Assembly: GCA_001800975.1 (NCBI GenBank)
Contig: MGWK01000065.1
Coordinates: forward strand, 1 to 47,423
Source of the DNA: Flavobacteria bacterium RIFCSPLOWO2_12_FULL_35_11
GTDB lineage: Bacteria > Bacteroidota > Bacteroidia > Flavobacteriales > Flavobacteriaceae
Length of the DNA: 47,423 nt
Reading direction: 5' to 3'
Below, in pieces: positions 22,999-34,207 of the stretch. Positions within the stretch are counted from its first letter, which is position 1. Each line of letters starts with the position of its first letter. The notes under the pieces are model-generated. The model ran no database searches and had not been told where the DNA came from. It worked only from the letters and a program-made list of their open reading frames with translations. The position numbers and the translations under genes are program-made.

Positions 22999-23964
22999 AT
23001 GGCACAAATTACAGCCGCAGAAGTAAATAATTTAAGAAAAGCTACCGGAGCTGGCATGATGGATTGCAAAAATGCACTTGTTGAAGCTGAGGGAGATTTA
23101 GATAAAGCTATTGAAATTTTGCGTAAAAAAGGGCAAAAAGTTGCTGCAAACAGAGCTGACAGAGATTCTAGTGAAGGCGCTGTTATTGCAAAAGTTAATG
23201 CAGACAATACAATTGGCGTAATCATTTCATTGAACTGTGAAACAGATTTTGTTGCTAAAAACGACGCTTTTGTTGCTTTGGCTACCAAATTTGCTGAAAT
23301 CGCAATTGACTACAATTCAAAAGAAGATTTTTTAAATGCTGATTTTGGAGGAATGACTGTTGCTGAAAAATTAATTGAGCAAACTGGCGTTATTGGTGAA
23401 AAACTGGAAATAGGCGCTTTTGAAAAAGTGACCGGTAAATTTGTAGGTTCATACATTCATGCAGGAAATAAAATTGCTGCCGTAACTGCATTATCTGACA
23501 ATGTTGACGGTGCAAGTGTTGTTGCAAGAGATGTTTCTATGCAAGCTGCCGCAATGGGCGCAAAAACGTTGTCTTATAAAGATTTCGACCCTAATTTTGT
23601 CGCTTCTGAAACTGAAGCCAGAATTGCAGTGATAGAAAAAGAGAATATTGAACTTGGCCGATTGGGAAAAACCCTTAAACATGTGCCAACTTACATTTCC
23701 AGAATGCAATTGACAGATGAAGTAATTGCGAAAGCTAAAGAAGATTTAAAAGCTGAACTTAAAGCTGAAGGAAAACCTGAAGCAATTTGGGATAAAATTC
23801 TTCCGGGAAAATTAGAAAGATTTCTTTCTGACAACACCACGTTAGACCAAGAACTTTGTCTTTTAGACCAAGTTTTTATTAAAGACGACAAGTTAACAGT
23901 TGCTGATTACGTTAAATCAATTGGTGTAACTGTAACAGACTTTAAAAGAGTTTCGTTGGCATAA
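22999..23964 (+). CDS. tsf: Elongation factor Ts
   Basis: This 321-residue protein is the nucleotide-exchange factor for EF-Tu. The N-terminal UBA-like domain (VNNLRKATGAGMMDCKNALV ... AIEILRKKG) and the EF-Tu-contacting motif NCETDFVAKNDAF (about 79-91) are intact. The length exceeds the 283 residues of E. coli EF-Ts and agrees with Bacteroidota forms that carry a longer core with repeated subdomains. It is the last gene of the ribosomal-protein set and ends in a strong terminator 20 bases after its stop. Confidence 0.97.
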   Translation: MAQITAAEVNNLRKATGAGMMDCKNALVEAEGDLDKAIEILRKKGQKVAANRADRDSSEGAVIAKVNADNTIGVIISLNCETDFVAKNDAFVALATKFAEIAIDYNSKEDFLNADFGGMTVAEKLIEQTGVIGEKLEIGAFEKVTGKFVGSYIHAGNKIAAVTALSDNVDGASVVARDVSMQAAAMGAKTLSYKDFDPNFVASETEARIAVIEKENIELGRLGKTLKHVPTYISRMQLTDEVIAKAKEDLKAELKAEGKPEAIWDKILPGKLERFLSDNTTLDQELCLLDQVFIKDDKLTVADYVKSIGVTVTDFKRVSLA

Positions 23965-23983
23965 TCACAAACAATATAAATTT

Positions 23984-24013
23984 AAAAAACTCGCTTTTCA
24001 GCGAGTTTTTTTG
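23984..24013 (+). terminator. Rho-independent terminator after tsf
   Basis: AAAACTCGCT (23986-23995) pairs with AGCGAGTTTT (24000-24009) around a TTTC loop, and T residues follow. Confidence 0.93.
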
Positions 24014-24116
24014 TTTTGCATTTTTAAGGAAATGTTTAATCCAAAAAAATATCCATCCAGAAATTTGTTATTTTTACTGAACAACAACATTGCCTTTTTA
24101 CTTATAAAGTATTTCT

Positions 24117-24124
24117 TATATTTG
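24117..24124 (+). promoter_or_regulatory. Promoter -7 element of pyrH-frr
   Basis: TATATTTG fits the consensus and lies 20 bases before the pyrH ATG, downstream of the tsf terminator. It separates pyrH-frr from the ribosomal set as its own unit. Confidence 0.75.
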
Positions 24125-24129
24125 CATAA

Positions 24130-24852
<723 letters not shown>

Positions 24853-24876
24853 ACGTATAATTTATTTTAACCAATT

Positions 24877-25431
24877 ATGAATGAGGAATTAGACTTTATT
24901 ATAGATAGCACAAAAGAATTAATGGCAAATTCGATTTTGCATTTAGAAAAAGAGTTCAGAAATATCAGGGCAGGAAAAGCAAGTCCGGCAATGTTGGGGA
25001 ATGTTACTGTTGATTATTATGGTTCTCAAACACCATTGTCTCAAATTGCAAACGTGAGCACTATGGATGCGCACACCATCACCGTTCAGCCTTGGGAAAA
25101 AAATATGTTGCACCCAATTGAAAAAGCAATTATGCTTGCCAATTTAGGATTTAACCCTATGAATAATGGTGACATCATCATTATTAACGTACCGGTTTTG
25201 ACTGAAGAAAGAAGAAGAGAGCTTTCAAAACAAGCAAAAGTTGCCACTGAATTTGCAAAAGTAAGCATTAGAAACGGGCGAAGAGAAGCAATGAGTGAAA
25301 TTAAAAAAGCCGAAGTTTCTGAAGACATGAAAGCAAACGCAGAAACCAGCGTTCAAAAATTAACCGATGCGTTTATTGTTGAAGTCGACAATCATTATAA
25401 AATAAAAGATCAAGAAATCATGAAAGTTTAA
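24877..25431 (+). CDS. frr: Ribosome recycling factor
   Basis: This 184-residue protein splits the post-termination ribosome together with EF-G. The signature IRAGKASPAMLGNVTVDYYG (about 29-48), PLSQIANVS, TVQPWE and the VLTEERRRELSKQAK helix region are all present. The length matches the family (about 185). It is the second gene of the pyrH-frr unit and is closed by a terminator. Confidence 0.97.
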   Translation: MNEELDFIIDSTKELMANSILHLEKEFRNIRAGKASPAMLGNVTVDYYGSQTPLSQIANVSTMDAHTITVQPWEKNMLHPIEKAIMLANLGFNPMNNGDIIIINVPVLTEERRRELSKQAKVATEFAKVSIRNGRREAMSEIKKAEVSEDMKANAETSVQKLTDAFIVEVDNHYKIKDQEIMKV

Positions 25432-25470
25432 TTTCGATATTTTTTAAAACGTTAAACTTATCAAAAAATT

Positions 25471-25497
25471 AAAGCACTCAAAAAAGGGTGCTTTTTT
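25471..25497 (+). terminator. Rho-independent terminator after frr
   Basis: AAAGCACTC (25471-25479) pairs with GGGTGCTTT (25486-25494), including one G-T wobble, around an A6 loop. T residues follow. Confidence 0.88.
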
Positions 25498-25504
25498 ATT
25501 TACC

Positions 25505-25512
25505 TATATTTG
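25505..25512 (+). promoter_or_regulatory. Promoter -7 element of the DUF5686 gene
   Basis: TATATTTG, 24 bases before the ATG at 25537. Confidence 0.7.
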
Positions 25513-25536
25513 TTTTCCAAACTGATAATATTTTAA

Positions 25537-28053
25537 ATGAAATACCTATTCCTTCTATTATTTCTCATTCCTATATTTTCATTTTCACAAACACAAATTC
25601 AGGGTATTATTATCGATAGCAAAACCAATCAGCCGTTGCCATTTGCCACAATTACAACTTCCTCCAATTTTGGAACATTGACTGATGTTGACGGAAAATT
25701 TAATATAAAATCTAATAAATCAGTAACGCAAATAAGCATTTCCTATGTTGGCTATGAATCTCTAATCTTTCCAATTACTAAAAATGAGAAGTTTATAAAA
25801 ATACCCTTAAAGCCAAAAGTTGAAAGCTTAAAAGAAGTTCAAATTATTGCCAAAGAAAACCCTGCCTTGCAAATTATTAGAAATACCATTAAAAATAAAC
25901 CGAAAAATAATATTGAAAAATCATTAAATACCTTCAAATTTAATACTTATACCAAAATATTGGTTACGGCTAACCCCGACTCTATCAGCGGAAACATCGA
26001 TTCTGTTTTTGTGCTAAAAGAAGGTCAAAAACAATTTAAAAAATTGGATTCTTCCAATTACAAATTCAAAAAAGAAATTGACAAACATCACTTGTACATT
26101 TCAGAAAAGATTTCTGAATTTCAATTTCAAAAAGGAAAAGGAAAAAAAGAGGCGGTAATGGCTTCAAGAATGGCAGGTTTAAAACAACCTATCTATGAAT
26201 TATTGGCAGTCACTTTTCAGGATTTATCTTTTTACAATGAATTTTACGTCCTTGCAGGAACTAAATATATCAATCCAATTGCTGATGATGCATTAAAAAC
26301 TTACAATTATAAAATATTGGATACCATAAAAACGGAATCTGGAAGTTCAATTTTAATCTATTTTAAACCCAAAGAAAAGAAAGAGACTTTAGGAATTGAA
26401 GGTGTTTTGTATATTGACAATCAAAGTTTTGCGCTTACAAAAGCCATTGCCGAACTAAAAGGAATGGTAAATGTAAAAGCAACCCAAAACTACAGTTTCA
26501 TTAAACTGCACAATACTTGGTTTCCAAAAGATATGGACATTGTGCTAAAAAAAGGAAACAATAAAGAGCGTATTTCATTATTTGGCGGCTCTGTAAAATT
26601 TGGGGAATCTAAAAAAAATGATTCAATTGTAACTACCAAAACAAAAAGTGAGGGAGATATTGTGTATTTTATCTCAAAAGCCACAAATTCAAATATTGAA
26701 ATAAACACGCCAATTGTAGTGAAAAGTGCTTTGCCAACCATACAATTTAATGATGATGCAGCGAAAAAAAAAGAAGATTTCTGGGACAGGTACAGAACCG
26801 ATTCTATTACTGAAAAAGGCAAAAATACCTACAAAATGTTGGACAGTATTGTTGAAAAGGAAGGTGAGAATATTGAACAAAAGATTAATATTGGCAGAAA
26901 TATTCTAAAAGGAATTTATCCCACAAAATACATCGATTTAAATTTGGGGAAAATTCTAAATTTCAACAATTACGAAGGTTTCAGAGCTGGTTTTGGTGGT
27001 GAAACAAATTCAAATTTCTCCAGTACATTTAAACTGGAATCATATTTGGCTTATGGAACAAAAGACCAAGATTTTAAATATACTTTAGGAACATCATTCC
27101 GCCTAAATAAAAATACGAATACTTGGATTGGAACCAATTACACCAACGATTTAAAAGAGGCTGCTTCCTTAGATTTCATTGCAATAAACACTTCATTTTC
27201 GTTATTAAATTTAAGGAATTTAAATCTTGATAAATTTTACAATTATAAAACGCTGAGTGTTTATTTAAAACATGACATTCGGCCAAATCTAGAAGCGGAA
27301 ATTCAATTAAGTTCAGGCGATTTCAAGCCTTTGTTTGACTATCAATTTATTTCTTCCGATAAAAATTTGTCGGAATATAGTTTAACAACAGCTGTTTTTG
27401 GATTTCAATACAATCCAAAAAGTGAATATATGAATTCACCAATTGGAAAATTGAGGATTAAAAATGAATTTCCACAATTTACGTTTCAGCTCACAAAAAG
27501 TTTCGAAAATGTGTTGAATGGGGATTTCGACTTTACCCAACTAAATTTTCGGGCCCAACATGAAATTAAACGACTTCAAAAGGCTACAACTTCCATTTTA
27601 GTGGAAGGCGGCATTGTATTTGGCGAAGCACCAATTTCACATTTATTTAATTCATCGCCAAATGCTACATTTAAAAACCCTTGGGCTAACCGCATCAATT
27701 TCGTAGGAAAAAATAGCTTTGAAACCATGGGTTACAACGAATTTATTTCAGACAGATTTGCTGCAATTCACTTAAAACATGAGTTAATACCTTTTAAAAT
27801 TGGTTCTAAATTTAAACCGCAATTGATATTTGTAACCAGAGCCGCTATTGGTGAGATCAAAAATCCATTATATCATAACGGATTGGTGTTTAGGAGTTTA
27901 AATAACGGGTATTTTGAAAGTGGTTTAGAATTTAAAAGCCTGTTTAAAGGTTTTGGATTGAGCACATTTTATAGATATGGCGCCAATCAAAATCCAGAAT
28001 GGAGCGATAATTTGGCCGTAAAAATATCCTATAAAATTAGTCTGGGATTTTAA
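25537..28053 (+). CDS. DUF5686 outer-membrane protein with carboxypeptidase-regulatory-like domain
   Basis: This 838-residue protein has a cleavable signal peptide (MKYLFLLLFLIPIFSFSQ) and then a CarboxypepD_reg-like beta-sandwich (IQGIIIDSKTNQPLPFATIT ... GTLTDVDGKF ... ISYVGYES, about 20-85), as in the N-terminal extension of TonB-dependent receptors. The large remainder fits DUF5686, ending in alternating beta strands and a terminal Phe (VKISYKISLGF), the usual end of an outer-membrane barrel. There is no TonB box or plug domain, so it is not an ordinary SusC-type receptor. Its function is unknown. It has its own promoter and is followed 55 bp later by an exporter gene with a separate promoter. 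Confidence 0.85.
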   Translation: MKYLFLLLFLIPIFSFSQTQIQGIIIDSKTNQPLPFATITTSSNFGTLTDVDGKFNIKSNKSVTQISISYVGYESLIFPITKNEKFIKIPLKPKVESLKEVQIIAKENPALQIIRNTIKNKPKNNIEKSLNTFKFNTYTKILVTANPDSISGNIDSVFVLKEGQKQFKKLDSSNYKFKKEIDKHHLYISEKISEFQFQKGKGKKEAVMASRMAGLKQPIYELLAVTFQDLSFYNEFYVLAGTKYINPIADDALKTYNYKILDTIKTESGSSILIYFKPKEKKETLGIEGVLYIDNQSFALTKAIAELKGMVNVKATQNYSFIKLHNTWFPKDMDIVLKKGNNKERISLFGGSVKFGESKKNDSIVTTKTKSEGDIVYFISKATNSNIEINTPIVVKSALPTIQFNDDAAKKKEDFWDRYRTDSITEKGKNTYKMLDSIVEKEGENIEQKINIGRNILKGIYPTKYIDLNLGKILNFNNYEGFRAGFGGETNSNFSSTFKLESYLAYGTKDQDFKYTLGTSFRLNKNTNTWIGTNYTNDLKEAASLDFIAINTSFSLLNLRNLNLDKFYNYKTLSVYLKHDIRPNLEAEIQLSSGDFKPLFDYQFISSDKNLSEYSLTTAVFGFQYNPKSEYMNSPIGKLRIKNEFPQFTFQLTKSFENVLNGDFDFTQLNFRAQHEIKRLQKATTSILVEGGIVFGEAPISHLFNSSPNATFKNPWANRINFVGKNSFETMGYNEFISDRFAAIHLKHELIPFKIGSKFKPQLIFVTRAAIGEIKNPLYHNGLVFRSLNNGYFESGLEFKSLFKGFGLSTFYRYGANQNPEWSDNLAVKISYKISLGF

Positions 28054-28085
28054 GAATCAAATTCTTATAGGACGAACTATTTTTA

Positions 28086-28093
28086 TACCTTTG
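28086..28093 (+). promoter_or_regulatory. Promoter -7 element of the MMPL exporter gene
   Basis: TACCTTTG, a full consensus match, 15 bases before the ATG at 28109. Confidence 0.7.
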
Positions 28094-28108
28094 CAGAAAT
28101 TTTTTTGA

Positions 28109-30490
28109 ATGGATTTTTGGTCAAGGCTCTCTCGGTTTATTTTAAAAAGAAGATATATTATCTTAGTTGTAATAGCCGCCATCACTGTTTTTTTAGCTTC
28201 TCAAATGAAGTATATGCGTTTTTCATATACAGAAGCAAATTTACTTCCCCAAAATCATAAAGTTAATGTTGAATACGATAAGTTTCTGAAACTTTTTGGT
28301 GAAGAAGGCAATCTAATCATTTTGGCGGTTGAAGATTCAACCTTATTTACGCCAAAAAAATTCAACGATTGGAATAACTTAACAAAAAATTTAAACAATT
28401 TCCCAGAAGTAGATTTTACAGTTGCCATTGGCGATATTAAAGAACTGAAAAAAAATGCTGATGAAGAAAAATTTGATTTTATACCGCTATATAAAGATAT
28501 CCCCCAAACTCAGGAAGAAATTTTAAAAATTAAAACCGAACTTTTTGAAAATTTACCGTTTTACGACAATATCTTATTCAATAAAAAAACGGGAACCATT
28601 AGATCTGTTATCTATTTAAAGAAAGAGATTGTAAACACACCAGCTCGTAAAGATTTTATTTTCAACACTTTAAATCCTGCCATAAAACAGTTTGAAACTG
28701 AAAATAACATTGATGTCAGGGTTTCCGGCATGCCTTACATTCGCACAATGAATGCCCAAAATATTATTGATGAAATTGGGATTTTTGTAGGTTTGGCTTT
28801 GGCAGTCACCGCCTTAATTTTCTTTTTCTTTTTCCGATCAGTGAGGGCAACGATGATTACGCTTTTGGTTGTGGGTATTTGTGTTATTTGGGCATTTGGG
28901 TTTATTGGTTTGTTCCGTTATGAAATCTCGGTTTTAATGGCCTTAATTCCGCCTTTAATCATTGTAATTGGTGTTCCCAACGCCATATTTTTAATCAATA
29001 AATACCAACAAGAGGTAAAAAAACATGGGAATCAGGCAAAATCATTACAACGTGTTATTTCAAAAGTAGGAAATGCCACCTTAATGACCAATGTGACCAC
29101 GGCTTTTGGGTTCTCTACATTTATCTTTACCAAAAGTCAACTTTTAAGGGAATTTGGAATTGTTGCTTCCATCAATATTATAGGAATCTTTTTGGTCGCT
29201 TTATTCCTTATCCCCATTGTATATAGTTTCTTGCCTTTACCAAAAGAAAAACACTTAAAACATTTAGAAAGAAGATGGATTGAAGCGCTTGTAAAAAGAA
29301 TAGAATCTATTGTCAGAAATCATAGAATTGCCGTTTATGCAACAACAATTGTATTGATTATTGTGAGTATGATCGGAGTTTTTATGATAAAAGTTTCAGG
29401 GAGTATCATTGAAGATATGCCAAAAGGCGAACAATTCTTTAAAGACATTGTGTTTTTTGAAGAAGAATTTGGCGGCATTATGCCATTAGAAATCATAATT
29501 GATACCAAAAAAGAAAAAGGTGTCATGAATTTAGGGACCCTAAAGAGAATGGATAAACTTGAGGAAACCATTGATGAAATTCCCCAACTCTCAAAACCAA
29601 TTTCTGTTCTTAATATTGTAAAATACTCAAAACAAGCTTTTTACGGAGGCAATCCGAAATTCTATCAATTGCCTACCAATCAGGAAAAAAACTGGATATT
29701 GGCTTATTCCAAAAATGCAACAAAAAATACCAATTTATTAAATAGCTATGTTGATTCTACTGGCAGATATGCCCGGATAACAACATTTATGAAGGATATT
29801 GGTACCGATAAAATGGAAATTATTGAAGAGCGATTACAACAAAAAATTGACAAAGAATTTCCTAATGAAAATTACAGTGTAACAATGACCGGTAAAGCAT
29901 TGGTATTTTTAAAAGGAACCAATTATTTAATCAATAATTTGATAATTTCCCTTGCTCTAGCCATTTTTCTTATTGCAGGATTCATGGCGTTTATGTTTCG
30001 GTCATTCAAAATGATCCTAATTTCCTTAATTCCCAACATGTTTCCTCTATTAATAACTGCTGGTTTAATGGGCTATTTAGGAATTCCGTTGAAACCTTCA
30101 ACTATTTTGGTGTTTAGTATTGCCTTTGGTATTTCGGTTGATGACACCATTCACTTTTTGGCCAAATACAGACAAGAACTAAAAGCAAACAATTGGCGGA
30201 TAAAAATATCTGTTTACAAGGCCTTGCATGAAACCGGCGTAAGCATGTTTTACACCTCTATCGTGTTATTCTTCGGATTTTTAGTGTTTACCGTTTCAAG
30301 TTTTGGAGGAACAATTGCCTTAGGCGGTTTAGTTTCCATAACCCTGTTATTTGCGATGACTTCTAACTTGTTATTACTTCCATCTCTATTGCTTTCATTA
30401 GAAAAAACAATTGCGAACAAAGAGGATTTTAAAGAGCCTACCCTTACCATTCTTGATCCTGAAGATGAAAATGGCGATAAATTGGAGTGA
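28109..30490 (+). CDS. MMPL/RND-superfamily exporter
   Basis: This 793-residue inner-membrane transporter has the two-fold RND plan: one membrane helix (about 14-30), a periplasmic domain, five helices (about 215-385), a second half starting near 410 with another periplasmic domain, and five more helices up to about 770. Helix 4-type motifs GVPNAIFLINKY and FGISVDDTIHFLAKYRQEL carry the acidic residues used for proton coupling. It resembles hopanoid/lipid-type MMPL exporters more than tripartite drug pumps, since no adaptor or outer-membrane factor gene is adjacent. The cargo is unknown; a lipid or other hydrophobic molecule is an inference from the family. Confidence 0.88.
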   Translation: MDFWSRLSRFILKRRYIILVVIAAITVFLASQMKYMRFSYTEANLLPQNHKVNVEYDKFLKLFGEEGNLIILAVEDSTLFTPKKFNDWNNLTKNLNNFPEVDFTVAIGDIKELKKNADEEKFDFIPLYKDIPQTQEEILKIKTELFENLPFYDNILFNKKTGTIRSVIYLKKEIVNTPARKDFIFNTLNPAIKQFETENNIDVRVSGMPYIRTMNAQNIIDEIGIFVGLALAVTALIFFFFFRSVRATMITLLVVGICVIWAFGFIGLFRYEISVLMALIPPLIIVIGVPNAIFLINKYQQEVKKHGNQAKSLQRVISKVGNATLMTNVTTAFGFSTFIFTKSQLLREFGIVASINIIGIFLVALFLIPIVYSFLPLPKEKHLKHLERRWIEALVKRIESIVRNHRIAVYATTIVLIIVSMIGVFMIKVSGSIIEDMPKGEQFFKDIVFFEEEFGGIMPLEIIIDTKKEKGVMNLGTLKRMDKLEETIDEIPQLSKPISVLNIVKYSKQAFYGGNPKFYQLPTNQEKNWILAYSKNATKNTNLLNSYVDSTGRYARITTFMKDIGTDKMEIIEERLQQKIDKEFPNENYSVTMTGKALVFLKGTNYLINNLIISLALAIFLIAGFMAFMFRSFKMILISLIPNMFPLLITAGLMGYLGIPLKPSTILVFSIAFGISVDDTIHFLAKYRQELKANNWRIKISVYKALHETGVSMFYTSIVLFFGFLVFTVSSFGGTIALGGLVSITLLFAMTSNLLLLPSLLLSLEKTIANKEDFKEPTLTILDPEDENGDKLE

Positions 30491-30575
30491 AAAGCCAAAA
30501 GTTTGAAAGTTTAAAAGTTGAAAATTTTTAATTTTTCATTATTAATTGTTAATTGTCAATTATCAATTGAAACCG

Positions 30576-30583
30576 TATCTTTG
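30576..30583 (+). promoter_or_regulatory. Promoter of asnS
   Basis: TATCTTTG with TTG 20 bases upstream (30553-30555 region). The ATG at 30604 follows 20 bases later. Confidence 0.75.
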
Positions 30584-30603
30584 CAAGGTTAAAAATTAAG
30601 AAT

Positions 30604-32037
30604 ATGACAAGAAGCAATGTGGCTGAACTTTTAAAATCAACCAATTTTTCACAAGAAGTTAACCTTAAAGGTTGGGTTAGAACATTTAGGGCAAATCGTT
30701 TTATTGCCTTAAATGATGGATCAACAATTAATACCATTCAGTGTATTGTTGATTTTGAGAATACCGACGAACGCATTTTAAAACGCATTACAACAGGTGC
30801 GGCAATTTCCATAAAAGGAACCTTAATAGAAAGCCTTGGAAAAGGACAGCAAGTTGAAATTCAAGTTTCTGAAATTAATATTTTAGGCGACTCAAATCCT
30901 GAAGAATATCCTATTCAACCAAAAAAACACAGTTTTGAATTTTTACGTGAAAATGCACATTTACGCATAAGAACAAATACTTTTAGTGCAGTTATGCGCG
31001 TACGGTCTGCATTGTCTTTTGCCGTGCATAAATATTTTATCAAAAACGGATTTTACAATTTTCATGCGCCAATAATTACTGGTTCTGATGCAGAAGGCGC
31101 CGGAGAAATGTTTAATGTTACCACGCTTGACGTCAACAATCTGCCAAGAAATGAAGCGGGAAAAATTGACTATTCTAAAGATTTCTTCGGAAAATTGACG
31201 AATTTAACCGTGTCGGGTCAATTAGAAGCTGAAACCTATGCCATGGCTTTAGGAAAAGTATATACATTCGGGCCAACTTTTAGGGCTGAAAACTCAAATA
31301 CAACGCGTCATTTGGCCGAATTTTGGATGATTGAGCCAGAAGTGGCTTTCAATAATTTAGATGATAATATGGACTTGGCGGAAGATTTTATAAAATCTGT
31401 TATTTCATATGTGTTAAAAAATTGTAAAGATGATTTGGCATTTTTAGACGACAGGTTGTCCCAGGAAGAAAAATTGAAACCAGCCTTGGAACGCAGCGAA
31501 ATGTTACTTATTGAAAAACTGAAATTCATCATTGAAAATAATTTTATTCGTGTCAGCTACACGGAAGCCATTGACATTTTAAAGAATTCAACCCCTAACA
31601 AAAAGAAAAAATTTCAATATTTAATTGATGAATGGGGCACCGATCTTCAGAGCGAACATGAACGTTATTTGGTTGAAAAACACTTTAAATGTCCGGTAAT
31701 TCTATATGATTATCCAGCCAAAATAAAGGCGTTTTATATGCGTTTGAATGATGACGGTAAAACCGTAAGGGCCATGGATGTCTTATTTCCGGGAATTGGA
31801 GAAATTGTTGGAGGCAGTCAGCGAGAAGAAAGGCTTGATGTTTTACAACAAAAAATGTCGGATCTTGGAATTGATGAAAAAGAATTATGGTGGTATTTGG
31901 ATACCCGAAAATTTGGAACTGCCGTACATAGTGGGTTTGGGTTGGGATTTGAACGTTTGGTTCAATTTACAACAGGAATGGGAAATATTCGGGATGTTAT
32001 CCCTTACCCAAGAACTCCGCAAAATGCAGAATTCTAA
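30604..32037 (+). CDS. asnS: Asparaginyl-tRNA synthetase
   Basis: This 477-residue class IIb synthetase charges tRNA-Asn. An OB-fold anticodon-binding domain comes first ([18 protein letters not shown] ... LNDGS). The class II catalytic core follows, with [11 protein letters not shown] near 160, motif 2 [20 protein letters not shown] near 225 and motif 3 [20 protein letters not shown] near 450. The presence of asnS suggests direct Asn-tRNA charging in this organism. It has its own promoter and precedes rpoN by 77 bp. Confidence 0.97.
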   Translation: MTRSNVAELLKSTNFSQEVNLKGWVRTFRANRFIALNDGSTINTIQCIVDFENTDERILKRITTGAAISIKGTLIESLGKGQQVEIQVSEINILGDSNPEEYPIQPKKHSFEFLRENAHLRIRTNTFSAVMRVRSALSFAVHKYFIKNGFYNFHAPIITGSDAEGAGEMFNVTTLDVNNLPRNEAGKIDYSKDFFGKLTNLTVSGQLEAETYAMALGKVYTFGPTFRAENSNTTRHLAEFWMIEPEVAFNNLDDNMDLAEDFIKSVISYVLKNCKDDLAFLDDRLSQEEKLKPALERSEMLLIEKLKFIIENNFIRVSYTEAIDILKNSTPNKKKKFQYLIDEWGTDLQSEHERYLVEKHFKCPVILYDYPAKIKAFYMRLNDDGKTVRAMDVLFPGIGEIVGGSQREERLDVLQQKMSDLGIDEKELWWYLDTRKFGTAVHSGFGLGFERLVQFTTGMGNIRDVIPYPRTPQNAEF

Positions 32038-32114
32038 TTAATTATTGCCAAAAAAGTCATCATTTAGTAAATACTGTGTTTTTTTCGTATTTTTATAAAA
32101 AGCTATTTTAATTT

Positions 32115-33581
32115 ATGCTGAAACAAGGTTTACAATTCAAATTATCGCAAAAATTATCGCCGCAGCAAATTCAACTCATGAAGTTGATTCAATTGCCTAC
32201 TCAAGAATTTGAACAACGCCTAAAGCAAGAATTAGAGGAAAATCCAGCTTTGGAAATTGAGGATGAAAATGCTGAGGACTATGATAATTCACAATTAAGC
32301 GACACCTATGACGAGTATGATGATACCGGGAATGAAAGCATAAACACCGAAGACATAAATATTGATGAATATTTAAGTGACGATGAAATTCCAAATTATA
32401 AAACGCAAGCCAATAACTATTCTACAGATGATGAAGAAAAGGACATCCCGTTTGCTTCCGGCCCTTCGTTTACGCAACATTTAAAAAATCAAATGAATAC
32501 CTATCGGTTAACCGAAGAAGAAGAAATTATTACTGATTTTCTGATAGGAAGCATTGATGACAGTGGCTATATTCGCCGTGATTTGGTTGATATTTTGGAT
32601 GATTTGGCTTTCACAGAAAATATTTTTACCACAAAAAAAGAATTGGAACGATTGCTTAAAATTGTTCAACAATTAGATCCAGCTGGGGTTGGCGCACGCG
32701 ATTTAAAGGAATCTTTAATCATTCAATTAAAACGAAAAGACGAAAAGCCCAGCGTAAACTTGGCTATTGATATTTTAGAAAATGGTTTTGAACATTTTGT
32801 CAAAAAGCATTACACTAAATTATTGCAAAGATTTCATGTATCAGAAGAAGAATTAAAAGAGGCGATCAAACAAATTGAAAAACTCAATCCAAAACCCGGC
32901 GGTTCATTTGTTGGGAACAGTAAAGTAACGGAACAAATTGTGCCCGATTTTACCATTAGAATTGTTGAAGGCGAATTGGAACTCACCCTAAATTCAAGAA
33001 ATGCACCTGAACTTCATGTTTCAAGTGAATATAACAATTTAATGCATGGCTATAAGGATTCCAGCGAAAAATCGAAATCCCAAAAAGAAGCCGTCATGTT
33101 CATAAAGCATAAATTAGATGCAGCAAAGTGGTTTATTGATGCCATAAAACAGCGTCAACAAACATTACTTTTGAACATGAATGCCATAATGCAGCATCAA
33201 AAAGAATATTTTTTAACAGGTGATGAGCGCAAATTAAAACCCATGATATTAAAGGATATCGCGGATGTGATAGATATGGATGTTTCAACCGTTTCAAGGG
33301 TTGCAAGCAGTAAATATGTGTCAACACCCTATGGAACAAAATTAATTAAAGAATTTTTCTCAGAATCAATGAAAAATGACCAGGGAGAAGATGTTTCTAC
33401 CAGAGAAATTAAAAACATATTGGAAACCGTTATTAAAGAAGAAGATAAAAAGAAACCATTAACGGATGATAAATTGGCATTAATACTAAAAGAAAAAGGA
33501 TATCCGATTGCTAGAAGAACAATAGCAAAATATAGAGAACAGTTGGATATTTCGGTTGCTCGTTTAAGAAAAATATTTTAG
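32115..33581 (+). CDS. rpoN: RNA polymerase sigma-54 factor
   Basis: This 488-residue alternative sigma factor directs transcription that depends on AAA+ enhancer-binding activators. The Gln-rich activator-interacting region I is present (LKQGLQFKLSQKLSPQQIQL, residues 2-21), then a strongly acidic region II (about 50-115). The core-binding region and the -12 DNA-binding helix-turn-helix (IADVIDMDVSTVSRVASSKY) follow. The RpoN box ARRTIAKYREQL lies near the C-terminus, ending LRKIF. No enhancer-binding protein gene lies in the window. It follows asnS and is followed 14 bp later by a membrane-protein gene, so the two may be co-transcribed. Confidence 0.97.
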   Translation: MLKQGLQFKLSQKLSPQQIQLMKLIQLPTQEFEQRLKQELEENPALEIEDENAEDYDNSQLSDTYDEYDDTGNESINTEDINIDEYLSDDEIPNYKTQANNYSTDDEEKDIPFASGPSFTQHLKNQMNTYRLTEEEEIITDFLIGSIDDSGYIRRDLVDILDDLAFTENIFTTKKELERLLKIVQQLDPAGVGARDLKESLIIQLKRKDEKPSVNLAIDILENGFEHFVKKHYTKLLQRFHVSEEELKEAIKQIEKLNPKPGGSFVGNSKVTEQIVPDFTIRIVEGELELTLNSRNAPELHVSSEYNNLMHGYKDSSEKSKSQKEAVMFIKHKLDAAKWFIDAIKQRQQTLLLNMNAIMQHQKEYFLTGDERKLKPMILKDIADVIDMDVSTVSRVASSKYVSTPYGTKLIKEFFSESMKNDQGEDVSTREIKNILETVIKEEDKKKPLTDDKLALILKEKGYPIARRTIAKYREQLDISVARLRKIF

Positions 33582-33595
33582 CAAAAGGCCTAAAA

Positions 33596-34207
33596 ATGAC
33601 TATGAAATTCTCCAAATTTATTTCCTATTTTTTTCATCCCATAAACTTCCCTATAATTGGAACTATTTTATTTTTTCTTTTTATTCCGAAATTTATTTTT
33701 AAACCGCAAGAATACACCATCTTAGCTGTTATTTTTATTGGCACCTATTTATTTCCAATCATACTTTTATGGCTTTTAAAACGATTTGGAATGATAAATA
33801 GTTATCATATGGTTACTATTGAAGAGCGAAAATTTCCCACATTGCTATTTATTTCAATTTCTTTTATAATTGGAAACTGGCTATACAAATCATTAATAGT
33901 TGATATTTTGGCACTCCTATTTTTCGGGTATGGTTTAAGTTTAATATGTACATCGATTTTTTTATACTTAAAGCTAAAAATAAGTCTGCATACTTTGGCA
34001 ATCTCAGGTTTAATAGGATTTTTAATTTATTTTAGTTATTTCTACAAGATAAATTTAATACCGATTATGGCGCTATTATTTGTTTTAGGAGGGTTGGTTG
34101 CATCCTCGAGGTTAAGGTTGCGGGCGCATCAGTTAAATGAAGTTATATTGGGATGTGTTGTTGGGTTTGCGTCGCAGTTTATTGTTTATTTTGTTTACAT
34201 GATGTAA
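33596..34207 (+). CDS. Polytopic membrane protein, PAP2-like C-terminus
   Basis: This 203-residue protein consists of about six hydrophobic segments separated by short loops. The stretch SSRLRLRAHQLNEVILGCVVGF (about 167-188; key residues SR, AH, EV, G) recalls the last motif of PAP2 lipid phosphatases (SRxxxxxH). The first PAP2 motif (KxxxxxxRP) is only weakly suggested by HMVTIEERKFP, so activity is doubtful. An alternative ATG lies two codons in (33602). It starts 14 bp after rpoN and its 3' end overlaps the convergent beta-barrel gene by 13 bp. Confidence 0.65.
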   Translation: MTMKFSKFISYFFHPINFPIIGTILFFLFIPKFIFKPQEYTILAVIFIGTYLFPIILLWLLKRFGMINSYHMVTIEERKFPTLLFISISFIIGNWLYKSLIVDILALLFFGYGLSLICTSIFLYLKLKISLHTLAISGLIGFLIYFSYFYKINLIPIMALLFVLGGLVASSRLRLRAHQLNEVILGCVVGFASQFIVYFVYMM